Shown piece by piece: positions 13,188 through 23,377 of a stretch of 64,000 nucleotides of DNA. The notes beneath the pieces were generated by a model, which had not been told where the DNA came from, did no database searches, and saw only the letters and a list, made by a program, of their open reading frames with translations. The stretch spans positions 22,892 to 86,891 of the forward strand of contig NW_004443563.1 of the NCBI RefSeq assembly GCF_000330505.1, read 5' to 3'. The position numbers were made by a program, and so were the translations under genes. Within the stretch, counting starts at the first letter, position 1; each line of letters opens with the position of its first letter. The DNA is from Entamoeba invadens IP1. Its lineage: Eukaryota > Evosea > Mastigamoebida > Endamoebidae.

Positions 13188-14695
13188 ATGATTCGTAGTA
13201 TCTATTACTTCAATTTATGCGCCTTTCTTGTTCTATTTGCCATAATCATGGGTTTGCCTCTTGTCAAAAATTTAAACCCCAAGCTCACTTACTCTGTTTC
13301 ACAAGACCAAGTCGACACCAAAAAACATGTGCTTGAAACTCCACTGGCGAATGACGATTCGTACTTCAATACAGTCAATTTGAATGGTGACTCCATTCCA
13401 ACTTTCACAGAACAACAACTCAAAGAATACAACAAGAACTCCTGATAAATATTTGGAACGACATGATGATGATAATGATGTTTTTAAATTCAAAACAGAA
13501 GGAGAACAAGACAAAGTTGAGGAAAAAAGATGGCACAAAAAGGCACTTTCAAAATGCAAATATTGCAACAAGTTCCCAACAAATCAAACTGAAATTGACA
13601 TGCAAAAGATGTATGGCATCCCAAAGATGTGCAATGGTCGCATTGATGCTGTGTGGATATGGGTGAATGGCAGTGACCTGAAATGGCGTTCCAATTTGAA
13701 TCGATATGCTGATAAAATCGACTTCAACAGATATCGCGACTCGAGAGTCTTGAAATACTCGATGAGAAGTGTCTCAAAGTACTTGCCATACATCAAAAAC
13801 CACTTTCTAGTCACCGCAGACCAAGTCCCCGACTTCATTGAGTCGCCCGGTAATTTGACGCATTTCAGGATTGTTAAAAGTGGGATGACACTTGAGGTGA
13901 TACCACACAAAGACCTCATTGATAAAGCAATTTTGCCAACATTCAATTCAGAAGCAATCGAATCGTATTTGTTCAAAATCCCAAACTTGTCCGAGTGCTT
14001 TGTCTTTCTTGGAGACGACTTTTTCTTCTATCGACCAACACCACCAGACTTCTATGTCAAAGGAGACAAGCTTGTGATACACACAGAAAGAATACTACCA
14101 GCCAATAAAAACCCTTACAAAAACACACCAAGAATTCAATTATGCATTTCCAATTTGATTTGTTATTGGATTACATGGCTCGGAGCAGTCTTCTTCTTCA
14201 ACCATCTCTTCGCCTAAATAAAAACCCTTACAAAAACAACCAATATTGGACGTGCATATTCTATTCCAACGACCTCATCAACAGGTATTTTGGTAAAGAT
14301 TCAAACCACATGAACATGTTCTTGTCACACACCCCACATATGTACTTAAAAAGTGTATTAAAAGACGTCGAACAAGCGTTTTTAATTGAGTTTTACATAC
14401 AGAGAGATTCAAGAATGAGGAGGTGGAACAGCACCAATTGGGCGTTTATATTTGGGAACTATGTTGCGTCGAAAGGGCTGGGTGAATACGCAATCCAAGA
14501 TAACAAAAGCAAATTCTTTATGGTTGGAAACAACCATATAAACAATGTTATGGAAAAATGCCTGTGATTGAGACAGAACCGTATGCACTTGGTGTGAACG
14601 ATGAAATGAATGACAAATGCTTTGAAAAAGAGATGAGGTATGTCCACAGGTGGTTAGAAACAAAGTTCAACGACAAAACAGTGTTTGAAAAGTGA
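13188..14695 (+). pseudogene. Stealth-family sugar-phosphate transferase, type II membrane protein, broken
   Basis: Start ATG at 13188 gives an N-terminal signal anchor (LCAFLVLFAIIMGLPLV). All four Stealth conserved regions are visible: CR1 with IDAVWIWVNGSDLKW, CR2 with RDSRVLKYSMRS through FVFLGDDFFF, CR3 with NDLINRYFGKDSNHMNMFLS, and CR4 near the end (LGVNDEMND). The family includes the alpha/beta subunit of eukaryotic GlcNAc-1-phosphotransferase and bacterial capsule phosphotransferases, so a Golgi sugar-phosphate transfer role is likely. The frame is broken near 13436-13440 (one base extra), by a 113-bp duplication plus insertion (14104-14238), and in the five-A run near 14563 (one base short), after which the frame continues to a TGA at 14693-14695. 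I treat it as a pseudogene; the CR1-CR2 part is still open. Confidence 0.85.
14104..14238 (-). mobile_element. Small retroposed sequence with 22-bp target duplication, inside Stealth gene
   Basis: A 22-bp direct repeat (AATAAAAACCCTTACAAAAA plus CA) occurs at 14104-14125 and 14217-14238. The 91 bp between them are foreign to the Stealth protein and shift the frame. The insert shares a block on the plus strand (AACCATCTCTTCGCC, and before it CATGGCTCGGAGCAGT against CATAGCTAGGAGTAGT) with the insert at 31117-31214, which also has exactly 22-bp flanking repeats. Long target duplications of this size fit LINE-type retroposition. The strand is uncertain. The source RNA is not recognised. Confidence 0.7.
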
Positions 14696-15115
14696 ATGAG
14701 TGTATTAATGTTGAGTTGTTTCAAACATTCCTTATTTTATAATTACAATGTTTTTAATTGTAATAATAAATTTATTTATATATTTTTTATTACGAAAACA
14801 AATATATCTTTTGTTGATGTGTACTTATTTGTTGGTTTTAAATTGGTTTAGAAGGTGTGTGTTGAGAATGTATCACGTCCTTGATATTAATAATAAACAA
14901 TTATACTGTTTATTTTTACAACCAAGTTTATATCGTTTTCCAATTTAAATGACCATCAACAAACCTACAACTCGAGATAAACATAATTATGGAATTTCTT
15001 AATGTTTAAACACATAAATGTATTATCATTTCTGAATTATTTATATTATATTTTTATATATCATAATATGAATAATAAATATTATCATAATAAACATAAT
15101 AATAAAATCATATAT
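14696..15115. other. Intergenic spacer
   Basis: AT-rich stretch between convergent genes. A 66-codon open frame at 14748-14948 is hydrophobic and of low complexity; I see nothing to support it as a gene. Confidence 0.5.
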
Positions 15116-16636
15116 TTACTTGTCTGTTTTGCCAGTTTCTTTTTCTGTTGAACTTTCATCCTTTGTTGGAGGATCGTCTTTCTGTTGATGTTCACCAGAG
15201 ACATAGCTATGAGATCTGTGTAACACACTTGATGCTGGCGTTTGTTTTTGTTTTGGTTGTGGAGCTGATGTGTGTCTTTTCCTTTGTGTTGTGAACACGT
15301 CTTGGCTTGGTTTTGTTGTGAGAATTTTAAACACTGTTGAAGTCTTTCCTGCCAATTGTGGTTGTTGTGTTTTTTGGTGTGGAGTTTTTGTTGTTTGTGT
15401 TTGACTTGGTCGCCGCTGTCTTCTTTCGTGTTGGTCTTCAGTTGAAGTTAATACTTTTTGTTCGCCTCTTTTTTCTCTTGGCACTTTTGGTCTGACAACA
15501 AGTTGTTGTTGCTGCTGTTGTTGTCCAAAATCAAATGGGTGGCTTTGTTGTGGCCTTGGTGTTCTTTGTCCACCACTTCTGATTTGTTCTGAATGTTCAC
15601 TTTTTGTCTCACCACTTTCTTTTTTCTTTCCCTCAGCTTCACTGAGCGATCTTTGGAGTGTTGGAGTGCTTTTTGGTGTTTTTTGGTCTGGTGTCGAGAG
15701 TCGTCTTTGTCGTCGTTTGTCGTCTTTTTGAGTCATAATGTCAAACATGGTTGTTGTTGTTCCTGCAAATTTGAGACGTCTTTTTTCTTTTTCTGGAGAA
15801 GATGGCTGTTTGAGGCTTGATCGTTGTTTTGTCTCTCTGCTTGTTTGTTTGCCACCAACAGCTCCTTGTTGAGTCTTTGTATCAATTCCTTCTGGGACAT
15901 ACGGTTCTTGCAGCAACTCTCTGACACTTTTCGTTTCTTTCTTCATTGGAATCACTTTTGGTCGTTCTTTTGGAGGCGGGTGTTCAGGTGTTTGTGGTTT
16001 AGGTAAGACAAGCATCGGTCTTCGATGTATTTTGAGTGATTCGTCACTGTAGAGTATTTTTAACGATTCAAGAAAATCGCCGAGTCGTGTTTGTGATCGG
16101 ATGAAATCAACAGATTTATGAATCTTCGTCTCCTTCCCAAGTTGCAACAAAACCTTTCTTTTTAACTCAAAGAACATCAATTGAAGCATCAAATCGTTGT
16201 ACGATCTTAGTTTTTGTGTTCGTGATAAATCAGCGCCATGTTTAATGTTCTCCAAATTTGTTTTGAGTGAGAACATGTATTTGCCATAACCACGCTCTGT
16301 TGAGTGCAAATCGTAACATTCATCTATTTTTTCAAACCATTTCATCAATGTCAGTTTTTTAATTGTTTTAGCTTCGATTATTTCTCTTAGAAATGAACTC
16401 ATTTCATCTTCACATATTTTCATTTGTTGGACTGTGATCTCCAATTTAGGTGTAAACAATTTTCTGTGCTTCTCAATTTCAATTGAAAACAGTCCATACG
16501 ATCTAATCACCTTCTCTGTCTCTTTGAGCAACTTTTTGAGTGCTTCCAAAAGAAGGGATGACGGATAATATGTCTCATCTTCAGATGGGTTTATTCCATT
16601 ACACTCTAATATGACTAATACAAACAACAAAACCAT
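15116..16636 (-). CDS. Secreted protein with coiled/helical N-terminus and disordered basic Q/T/K-rich tail
   Basis: Complete 506-residue frame with ATG at 16634-16636 and a signal peptide (MVLLFVLVILECNG). Residues about 15-200 are helical and charged, with no recognised domain. From about residue 210 the protein becomes Pro/Lys/Gln/Thr/Ser-rich and presumably disordered, with a Gln run (FGQQQQQQQLVVRP). Two related modules can be seen: one from AGTTTTMFDIMTQ to LQRSLSEAEGKK and one from AGKTSTVFKILTT to LHRSHSYVSGEHQ, so the tail arose by duplication. No membrane anchor follows the signal peptide, so export or a vesicle lumen is likely. Function is unknown. The frame is long and ordered, so the gene is very probably real. 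Confidence 0.8.
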   Translation of the reverse strand: MVLLFVLVILECNGINPSEDETYYPSSLLLEALKKLLKETEKVIRSYGLFSIEIEKHRKLFTPKLEITVQQMKICEDEMSSFLREIIEAKTIKKLTLMKWFEKIDECYDLHSTERGYGKYMFSLKTNLENIKHGADLSRTQKLRSYNDLMLQLMFFELKRKVLLQLGKETKIHKSVDFIRSQTRLGDFLESLKILYSDESLKIHRRPMLVLPKPQTPEHPPPKERPKVIPMKKETKSVRELLQEPYVPEGIDTKTQQGAVGGKQTSRETKQRSSLKQPSSPEKEKRRLKFAGTTTTMFDIMTQKDDKRRQRRLSTPDQKTPKSTPTLQRSLSEAEGKKKESGETKSEHSEQIRSGGQRTPRPQQSHPFDFGQQQQQQQLVVRPKVPREKRGEQKVLTSTEDQHERRQRRPSQTQTTKTPHQKTQQPQLAGKTSTVFKILTTKPSQDVFTTQRKRHTSAPQPKQKQTPASSVLHRSHSYVSGEHQQKDDPPTKDESSTEKETGKTDK

Positions 16637-17204
16637 AAGATATCAAGTTTTGACCTCTTTTCAAAAAGTTTTGACTTTGAAATAAAAAATAATATATGTT
16701 AAAAAGTCCATCATAAATAAACATTTTCTATTTAAAAATATAGTTTTAAATTTATATAATTTGTCAATTCATACACGTGATTTGATCGAAAATGTTTAAA
16801 CAATTGTCGACATTATTATAAAAAAGATACAATTTATTAAAGTTTAAAATATTTGTGATTTTTTAAAAATATTTATCAAAAATAACATCTGATATTATCA
16901 TATCTTTTAACTAATAAACAAAGTATCATCTCGATATTTTATTTCAGTGAAATTTTGGAAATATTTACAATAATATCACTGTCAATTGTTATTGTTGAAT
17001 ATTTGATGAACCAAACCTTTCATTTTTTCTCCTAATTAAAAAAGAACACAACATTTTATATAAAAGTTCAATTAAAAATGTGATATGATGAAATACGATG
17101 ATACACTCAATATAAAACATTATAACATTATTAATCTTGTTGATAAAAACACGTCATTTTAAATTTTACATCACTTTTTTGATTTACACCATGAAAATCA
17201 AAAA
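16637..17204. other. Intergenic spacer
   Basis: AT-rich; upstream region of the secreted-protein gene and downstream region of the LRR gene. No further feature seen. Confidence 0.5.
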
Positions 17205-18344
17205 TTAAACTGAGTCATGTATAACTTTTGTATTTTTGTCAAAACAAAACTCTCCATTGCAACGTACATTATGGGAAATTTTAATACTTTTCAGACTCTC
17301 GCACTCGTAAAAACAGAAGCATTCAATGCACTCGACACTTTGTGGTATTGTGATTTCACTCAATTTTTTACATCCACTAAAACAATTTGACGGTAGTGTT
17401 GTTATTGTTGATGGGAGTATGATGTTACTCAACATGCTACACTCACTAAAACAACCCGCTTCCAGTGATGTGACAGTCAAAGGAATTTCGATACTCTCCA
17501 ACACACAACATTTATAAAAACAATATGTGCCAATTGTTTTAACATGTGGTGGTATTGTAAAACTGTGCAAGTCATTTGTTTGTGTGAATTTCTTGCCATT
17601 GATCACTTCGACACTTGACGGAATATCAAAACCATACATTTTCAAGTCACCACACAAACATGTCAGTCCAAGTATTCCAATCAATATTTTTGGTATATCA
17701 ATACGTTTCAAAGAACAACAACCATAAAAACAGTTGTGACTGATATAAGTGACACTCTGTGGGATTTTGATGCCACTCAGATTTGTGCACTTATAGAAAC
17801 AATCTCTGGCAATGCTTGTCACTTTCTGTGGAATGTTGATGTAAATTAATGTGTTGCAGTTCCAAAAGCAGCCGTCATCAAGTGATGTGACTTCCTGTGG
17901 AATCTTTTCGCCAAACTTTATTCTGTCATGCGTTGTGTATGCCACATTTTTGAATGTGATGTTGCTGTTTTTGTTTTTGACGACTGTCCGGTAATTAACT
18001 TTGAACCACACAAATATTTGGAAGAACTTCTTTTTGACACCAATTGTATCTCCATACCAAACATCTTTATAATTGTTGAAAGTGTCTCTTTCAGTGTATT
18101 CGTAGGGTTCCACATACAATAAAATTGAGTTGCCAAATGTTTCGTCAGTATCACATCTCAGATGGAGTGTTTCAATGTTTGGGAAGTACTTGATTGTTTC
18201 TGTGTAAATTGTTATCGGGTTGTAATGGAACATCGCCATGATGTCTTCGAACTTCTTGCAGACCAATACAAGGGTTTTAAAGTCAAATTCGCTATCAAAA
18301 TACTGCGAAACTATCATCAGGTGGTACCGATCAAGTGTTGTCAT
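17205..18344 (-). CDS. BspA-like leucine-rich-repeat protein
   Basis: About 379 residues. I start at the ATG at 18342-18344 (MTTLDRYHLMIVSQYF), because this matches the start of the LRR gene at 49999 (MSKLDSYSMMIVSKYF); the open frame upstream begins only with GTG. The N-terminal 110 residues resemble the F-box-like head seen in these proteins (a helix pair and NPITIYTETIKYFPNIETL). The rest is tandem LRR_5/BspA-type repeats of about 23 residues with the pattern I-x-x-x-C-F-x-x-C-x-x-L-x-x-I-x-I-P. BspA-like LRR proteins form a very large Entamoeba family; at least one member has been reported at the cell surface. No signal peptide is visible. Frame intact. Confidence 0.92.
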   Translation of the reverse strand: MTTLDRYHLMIVSQYFDSEFDFKTLVLVCKKFEDIMAMFHYNPITIYTETIKYFPNIETLHLRCDTDETFGNSILLYVEPYEYTERDTFNNYKDVWYGDTIGVKKKFFQIFVWFKVNYRTVVKNKNSNITFKNVAYTTHDRIKFGEKIPQEVTSLDDGCFWNCNTLIYINIPQKVTSIARDCFYKCTNLSGIKIPQSVTYISHNCFYGCCSLKRIDIPKILIGILGLTCLCGDLKMYGFDIPSSVEVINGKKFTQTNDLHSFTIPPHVKTIGTYCFYKCCVLESIEIPLTVTSLEAGCFSECSMLSNIILPSTITTLPSNCFSGCKKLSEITIPQSVECIECFCFYECESLKSIKISHNVRCNGEFCFDKNTKVIHDSV

Positions 18345-19334
18345 TGTATTAAGTATTTTAGTTATTTCCACACTTTCTTCTAATATGAAATAAAAATCAT
18401 TCGAAACAACTCATTAATCATTTTAATTATAATTTAATTATAAACAATTTATTTTGATATAATAAATAGAGTTTGAGTTTTTTTAAGTTGTTGCATTATA
18501 ATTCTTCTTTTAAAAAATAAATTGAAAATTGAAAAAATTACTATTTCCATAACAAATTATTTCTAAATTTTGTTTGTTGTGATTGAAGTTAAATATAAAG
18601 AAACAATGTCATCAAATACTTTTTTGTTTGTACATTTTTATCATTTGTAAATAAAAACTGTTTTTTTTCATATTTTGTTGATTTATTTCAATTAAACAAA
18701 CAAAATTTTTTGTTGTTTGTGTATTTTCTAATGCCTCTGTTTAATTGTTTTATTAACATTTAAACACTTTTGGTGGTGTTTAAGCATAAAATAACATCTT
18801 AATTGATGTAAAATTTACAAATTTTGTTCATATAATAATATTATTGTTTTTTATAAAATAAATAATCATTATGTATTGTCTTAATGATCTAGTGTAAGCA
18901 AGTTTATTTTAACCACATGAATATATCATTTATCATTACTGAAATTAATAGTCATATATTGATTAAATTATATCAAATATGTTATTATATATTTTAACTT
19001 ATTTATTTATGTTGATATTATATTTTATTGAACAATAAATCAAACCAAATATATTATTTATTTTAGTTTGTATGATAATTAATTAAAAAAGATATAACCA
19101 AATCAATTCAAGTTATTTATTTCCTCCAAAAATATATTGAGGTAATAAAATACACGAACTCCAAATTATAGTTTTTCAGAGTTTTATCTAAAAAACCAAA
19201 ATTGCAGTTCCCGTTATTTTAGACAAAAACCACGTATAATAATTGCACCAAATTACTTGAAAAGGAACAGTTTACTGTTGTCGCCCAATATTTCAAGAAA
19301 ACGAGCGAATAAAAGATGGGTGATGTGTCGCGCC
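18345..19334. other. Divergent intergenic region upstream of LRR and profilin genes
   Basis: About 1 kb AT-rich spacer between divergently transcribed genes, so it should hold both promoters. Apart from the TATA-like site before profilin, no discrete feature was found. Confidence 0.5.
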
Positions 19335-19342
19335 TATAAAAA
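19335..19342 (+). promoter_or_regulatory. TATA-like element of profilin gene
   Basis: TATAAAAA lies 34 bp before the profilin ATG. Entamoeba messages have very short 5' leaders, so this spacing suits a core promoter. Inference from position and sequence only. Confidence 0.4.
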
Positions 19343-19368
19343 GAAAAGCAGAGGCAAAAAAGACACAA

Positions 19369-19758
19369 ATGTCTTGGGACGGATACACAGCTTCAATGAT
19401 CGGTGCTGGCAAGGGCCACGGAGGAATCATTCTTGCGACTAATGGTGCCATTATGTCACAAGTTGGAATGACAATTCAACAAGCAGAAGCCACCACTATT
19501 GCAAATGCCATCATGTCTGGCAATGTTGCAGACTTCCAATCAAAGGGACTTCACATTGGTGGTGTCAAATACACCGTCACCAGAGCTGACAAAGACGAAG
19601 GAACCGTCTTTGGAAAGGCCGGTGCTGCTGGTGTTTCAATTTACAAAGGAATCAAAGTCATCTTGATCGGATACTTCAAGGACGCTTCAGTCTCTGCTGG
19701 ACAGAACTCCGATGCTGTCTACAAGCTCAAGGATTACATGGGACAATCCGGCTATTAA
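19369..19758 (+). CDS. Profilin
   Basis: A 129-residue frame starting MSWDGYTASMIGAGKG, the usual length and N-terminus of profilin (MSW start, helix, then a GGIIL strand). The C-terminal half contains the strands and the final helix (GQNSDAVYKLKDYMGQSGY) that contribute to the actin and poly-proline surfaces. Profilin binds monomeric actin and poly-proline proteins, promotes nucleotide exchange on actin, and controls filament growth at the cortex; this role is known from the family. The start is clear, since the ATG is preceded by ACACAA. GC content and codon use are higher than in the neighbours, as expected for an abundant cytoskeletal protein. Frame intact. Confidence 0.95.
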   Translation: MSWDGYTASMIGAGKGHGGIILATNGAIMSQVGMTIQQAEATTIANAIMSGNVADFQSKGLHIGGVKYTVTRADKDEGTVFGKAGAAGVSIYKGIKVILIGYFKDASVSAGQNSDAVYKLKDYMGQSGY

Positions 19759-20327
19759 AACAATTATTTTTCATTGTTACTCATTTTTTAATAAGGGATT
19801 TTAGCTTATCATTGAACTTTTATAATGCATATAACTCTCTATTATTTATATCATCTTTACATTTGAAAAAATATAGTGAAAAGAACTTTTGACATTGGCG
19901 TGAATAGTTGTGCAATTTGTAATGTATAACTATCACATATATATATTATATTATAACATATATTATTTTTATAGTAAATGGTAATAATACTAAATTATTG
20001 TTGTTGTAAGTCACATTTGAAGCAACTGAAAGTTTGTATAGGAAAAATAGACATATGAAACTCTTTGCATTAAAACATATCAATAATAAAACTAAATTGT
20101 GATATGAACATATAGTTGTGTTTTAACCAAAGAGTTTTATTTTGATAAGTTAAACGATCACAATGAATACAGTTGTTCAAACATTCAAACAATTTCCGTC
20201 GACCAATTTCCCAAATAAGTTATTTAATAAAACTTTTATTATAAATAAAACTTTTAAAAAAGATAAAAATATAAATTTATTAAAATTTAAAAGTGAAGAA
20301 AAAAACTGAAATAAAAAAAATATTTCA
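19759..20327. other. Intergenic spacer
   Basis: AT-rich. A spaced inverted repeat (AAACTCTTTG near 20058 and CAAAGAGTTT near 20129) is visible. A very short frame at 20163-20216 (MNTVVQTFKQFPSTNFPNK) precedes the next gene; I do not regard it as a gene. Confidence 0.45.
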
Positions 20328-22046
20328 ATGAATACAATGGAAGAGCCCGACGCCATCAAGGAGGTCATCCGATACTCCGATAATTCACACATGGTCCTTA
20401 CCACGTCCGGTGAGAATTATATAGTGACTTACCCGGGCAAAGTGATTACTCAGAAATTCACATCATCGACAAATTACTCGTTTTCGACACCGCACAAGAC
20501 ACGATATAGTCAAAAAGTGTTCTGCATCATATCGGAGGTCGCGGTGACATTTTATTCGAACGAAGAGGGAAGACTTCTTCCACAAGAGACGATATATCAG
20601 GAGTCGCTCTCGTCGTCGTATTTCAACACAAAAGTCATCATCACCGATGTCTGTTTCTGTGACAGTAGTGTAGTCCTCGCAACAACTTTTGGCATTGTCA
20701 TCTTTGCAAGTTACCCCACACTTAAAGAGAAATTCACTATTCAAGTCACACTCAACCCACTTGCCGCAGTCGCTTACAACACAACAAATGGCGTCCTCTA
20801 CACAATCGACGACAACTTTGTTTTCTATGCAATTCAATTGGACAAAGAAACGTTTGAAGTCACTGAATTACTCGCAAAAAAAAGTCTGAGTGAGTACATT
20901 TCTTTTGTTGACACAGAGGACATTACAATTTCTATAACAACAAATGGGTGCATTATAGTCACTGATCATAAAGTCTACCAATTCTGGCTTCAAAGCAAAA
21001 AATGGTTCTGTTATCCCCTCTCTGGAATCCTCGACTACAAAATCACTGAGTCTGGCATCTTCTTCCTGACTGAGTCCAGCGTGTTTCAGTATCAACCTCG
21101 CACCTCAGAGCCACGTAGAGTCGCGTTTCTAACAACACCAACGCATTTTTCTCTTTTTATAGGACTGTCCGTTGCGACATACCCCTCCTCCAAATTTGAT
21201 GATATTTTCATCTCCAAATTACTCATCCCAAGTCACGAAGAAGAGGCGGAAAGCGCCTCTTCAAATGTACTCAATGAACTCTCCGAACACTCGTACTTAT
21301 ACAACGACGACAACATTCAGCGACTTGTTTTTGGTGAGGCGGTGTATCGCGCAAATAAACAGCCTATCTACTTTACAATAGAAGACATTCGGTCGCATGA
21401 CATTTCTTCCGTCTTTTCAATGACTTTCACAAAAGAAGGAAATTTTGTGTGTTTCAGTTCGACGGGAGAAATCTACAAATACGAGCAACCGCTTGCTGGC
21501 GATCTTACAGCTACAATGGTCGTCAGAATTCCAGTGATGGTCACCACACTACCGGAATTTAACATCGACGAGTTTGGAGAGTTGTGCGCCTTCACTACGC
21601 AAGACACCGTCGGTGTTGTCAACTACAACACCCCAACCATTCAAAGGTGCGTTTGGAAGGGCAACGACGAAACAGTGTTTCCAACGTGTATCTGCGCTAG
21701 TGAGGAGACTGGAAAGGTCGTTGTTGGATTTTCAAATGGAGTTGTGGGCCAATTTGACAAGGAAGGTGAGATGAGCGAAGTGTGGAGACATAAATACCCG
21801 GTACGCGGTGTCGGGTTTTTTGATACAAAGAGCGTCAGCGTCGACGAGAATGGAGAAGTCATCATCGGAAGTGAACAAAGCGACTTGGGGTGTTTTGTAC
21901 AGACAGCAGAAATCAGATTTGGGAAGTTACTTGTAGTGACGCGAAATCAAGTTTTGTTGTTTGACGATAAGTTGCGAATTGTGGCGGATTATGCTGGAAG
22001 AGAGGGGATTGTGCAGGCAAAGTTTTCAGTTTGTTATTATTTATAG
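20328..22046 (+). CDS. Large protein with probable beta-propeller (WD40-like) fold, function unknown
   Basis: Complete 572-residue frame beginning MNTMEEPDAIKEVI. The sequence is a succession of short hydrophobic strands separated by polar turns, with recurring pieces such as VVVGFSNGVVGQFDKEGEM and FGIVIFASYPTL that look like propeller blades. No canonical WD dipeptides, signal peptide or membrane segment are seen, so it is probably cytoplasmic. A negatively charged loop (PSHEEEAESASS) lies mid-protein. Base composition is richer in GC than the surroundings. I do not recognise the family; a scaffold or trafficking role would be guesswork. Frame intact with a typical ATG. Confidence 0.8.
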   Translation: MNTMEEPDAIKEVIRYSDNSHMVLTTSGENYIVTYPGKVITQKFTSSTNYSFSTPHKTRYSQKVFCIISEVAVTFYSNEEGRLLPQETIYQESLSSSYFNTKVIITDVCFCDSSVVLATTFGIVIFASYPTLKEKFTIQVTLNPLAAVAYNTTNGVLYTIDDNFVFYAIQLDKETFEVTELLAKKSLSEYISFVDTEDITISITTNGCIIVTDHKVYQFWLQSKKWFCYPLSGILDYKITESGIFFLTESSVFQYQPRTSEPRRVAFLTTPTHFSLFIGLSVATYPSSKFDDIFISKLLIPSHEEEAESASSNVLNELSEHSYLYNDDNIQRLVFGEAVYRANKQPIYFTIEDIRSHDISSVFSMTFTKEGNFVCFSSTGEIYKYEQPLAGDLTATMVVRIPVMVTTLPEFNIDEFGELCAFTTQDTVGVVNYNTPTIQRCVWKGNDETVFPTCICASEETGKVVVGFSNGVVGQFDKEGEMSEVWRHKYPVRGVGFFDTKSVSVDENGEVIIGSEQSDLGCFVQTAEIRFGKLLVVTRNQVLLFDDKLRIVADYAGREGIVQAKFSVCYYL

Positions 22047-22336
22047 CAATACAAATAGATTTTAATATAATATAATACTTGATAGAAAGAATATTAACTT
22101 AATTTCTTCTAATTATAATTATAATAATTAATAACTATTATAACTATTTAGTTATTATAAATAATTAATTATAATAATATTATAAATAATATTATAAATT
22201 ATAATTATAGGTTGAATGTTAATTGATACGACCATATGCAGTAAATAGCATTGTTGCGTTATTGAATAAAAATAGTGCTATTTTTATTTGTCATTTTATT
22301 AAATAAAGTAAATAAACAATTATTGAGAGAGTAATT

Positions 22337-22612
22337 ATGTCGAAAAAGAGAGATAACGTGAAGGGCAACGGACAACATGTCATAACATTCAACAATGAGT
22401 ACGTCGACGTTTTGGAAAGTCAACATTTGGGAGTGGAAACAACACAAGTCGTGTCGAACATGAAACGCATATTTAAATTGCCGTCAAATTCGTTTGGTGT
22501 GTTTGTCTCTCGGCACCACCCATTGCTGTTTGTTGTGAATTTCTATGGCGGAATTTCAATCATGTTCTGCCAAGAGTTCGACAAAAACAGACAGAAAATG
22601 TCAGTTTATTGA
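22337..22612 (+). CDS. Small basic protein, unknown
   Basis: A 91-residue frame (MSKKRDNVKGNGQHVITF at the start, QEFDKNRQKMSVY at the end). Composition and GC content are gene-like and differ from the flanking AT-rich DNA. A central hydrophobic strand-rich piece (FGVFVSRHHPLLFVVNFYGG) is the only notable feature. No family recognised. It may be a complete small gene or the last exon of a longer one. Confidence 0.6.
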   Translation: MSKKRDNVKGNGQHVITFNNEYVDVLESQHLGVETTQVVSNMKRIFKLPSNSFGVFVSRHHPLLFVVNFYGGISIMFCQEFDKNRQKMSVY

Positions 22613-23377
22613 TTGTTTGTCTATTGTTTAATAGTATTAATTTCTATTAAAACATTTGATATTAATTATTCAAATGAATTTTTTGGATATAACTTGTTAT
22701 TTAATTGTTATAATTGAATTACCAATTACTACAAATATATTGTTATTGTTAGTATTATTAGTAATAATAACTTAATAGTCCCATAATTATTTAATTTTGT
22801 AAATAGCAGTGGCTATATAATAAATATTAAAAATCGAAAAAGCGAATAACTTTGTTTTGAGTTTAGTATACAAATTCAAATATATTCACTTTGAGAACGT
22901 GTCTCTACGTCCTGTTAGTTGATGTACAATTAACATTATAAAAAGACAAGATTTTTAATATAAAGTCAATTGTTATTTATTGTGGAGCAAATTTTTGAGT
23001 CAAAAGTTACATATAAGTTTATTTAAAAATTATTACATTTATTACATTGATGATACTGTTTTTAACAATGAATAAAAATCGTGATTTTGAGTGTTTAAAA
23101 TTACCATTTCACAATGTTAATAACTAAAAAACACAAATAAATCAAAGAAATATTTATGATAATTATTATTATTTGTTCCATTAATTTGTTTGTTGTTTTT
23201 TGTTTTTCATCATTACCAAAATATAAAAACAATTAGTTTGTATACATTTGTTATATTTACAATTATAATTCGATGTTTATTTTAAATAGTAGCACCAGAT
23301 TTATCCAATTAATACATCATAAGATAAAAATCAAATTTATACGACAATCAAATGTATATAAAAACAACAACAAAACA
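22613..23377. other. Intergenic spacer
   Basis: AT-rich region between convergent genes; nothing recognisable seen. Confidence 0.5.

Noticed and set aside
14104..14238. Simple tandem duplication instead of insertion
   Set aside because: Only 22 bp are repeated, and the 91 bp between copies match an insert elsewhere (31117-31214) with its own different 22-bp repeats.
14748..14948. 66-codon open frame after the Stealth gene
   Set aside because: Hydrophobic AT-driven composition (Ile, Leu, Phe, Tyr) without any recognisable feature; typical chance frame in AT-rich DNA.
19257..19442. 61-codon frame overlapping the profilin start
   Set aside because: Lies out of frame with profilin and includes its promoter; profilin is certain.
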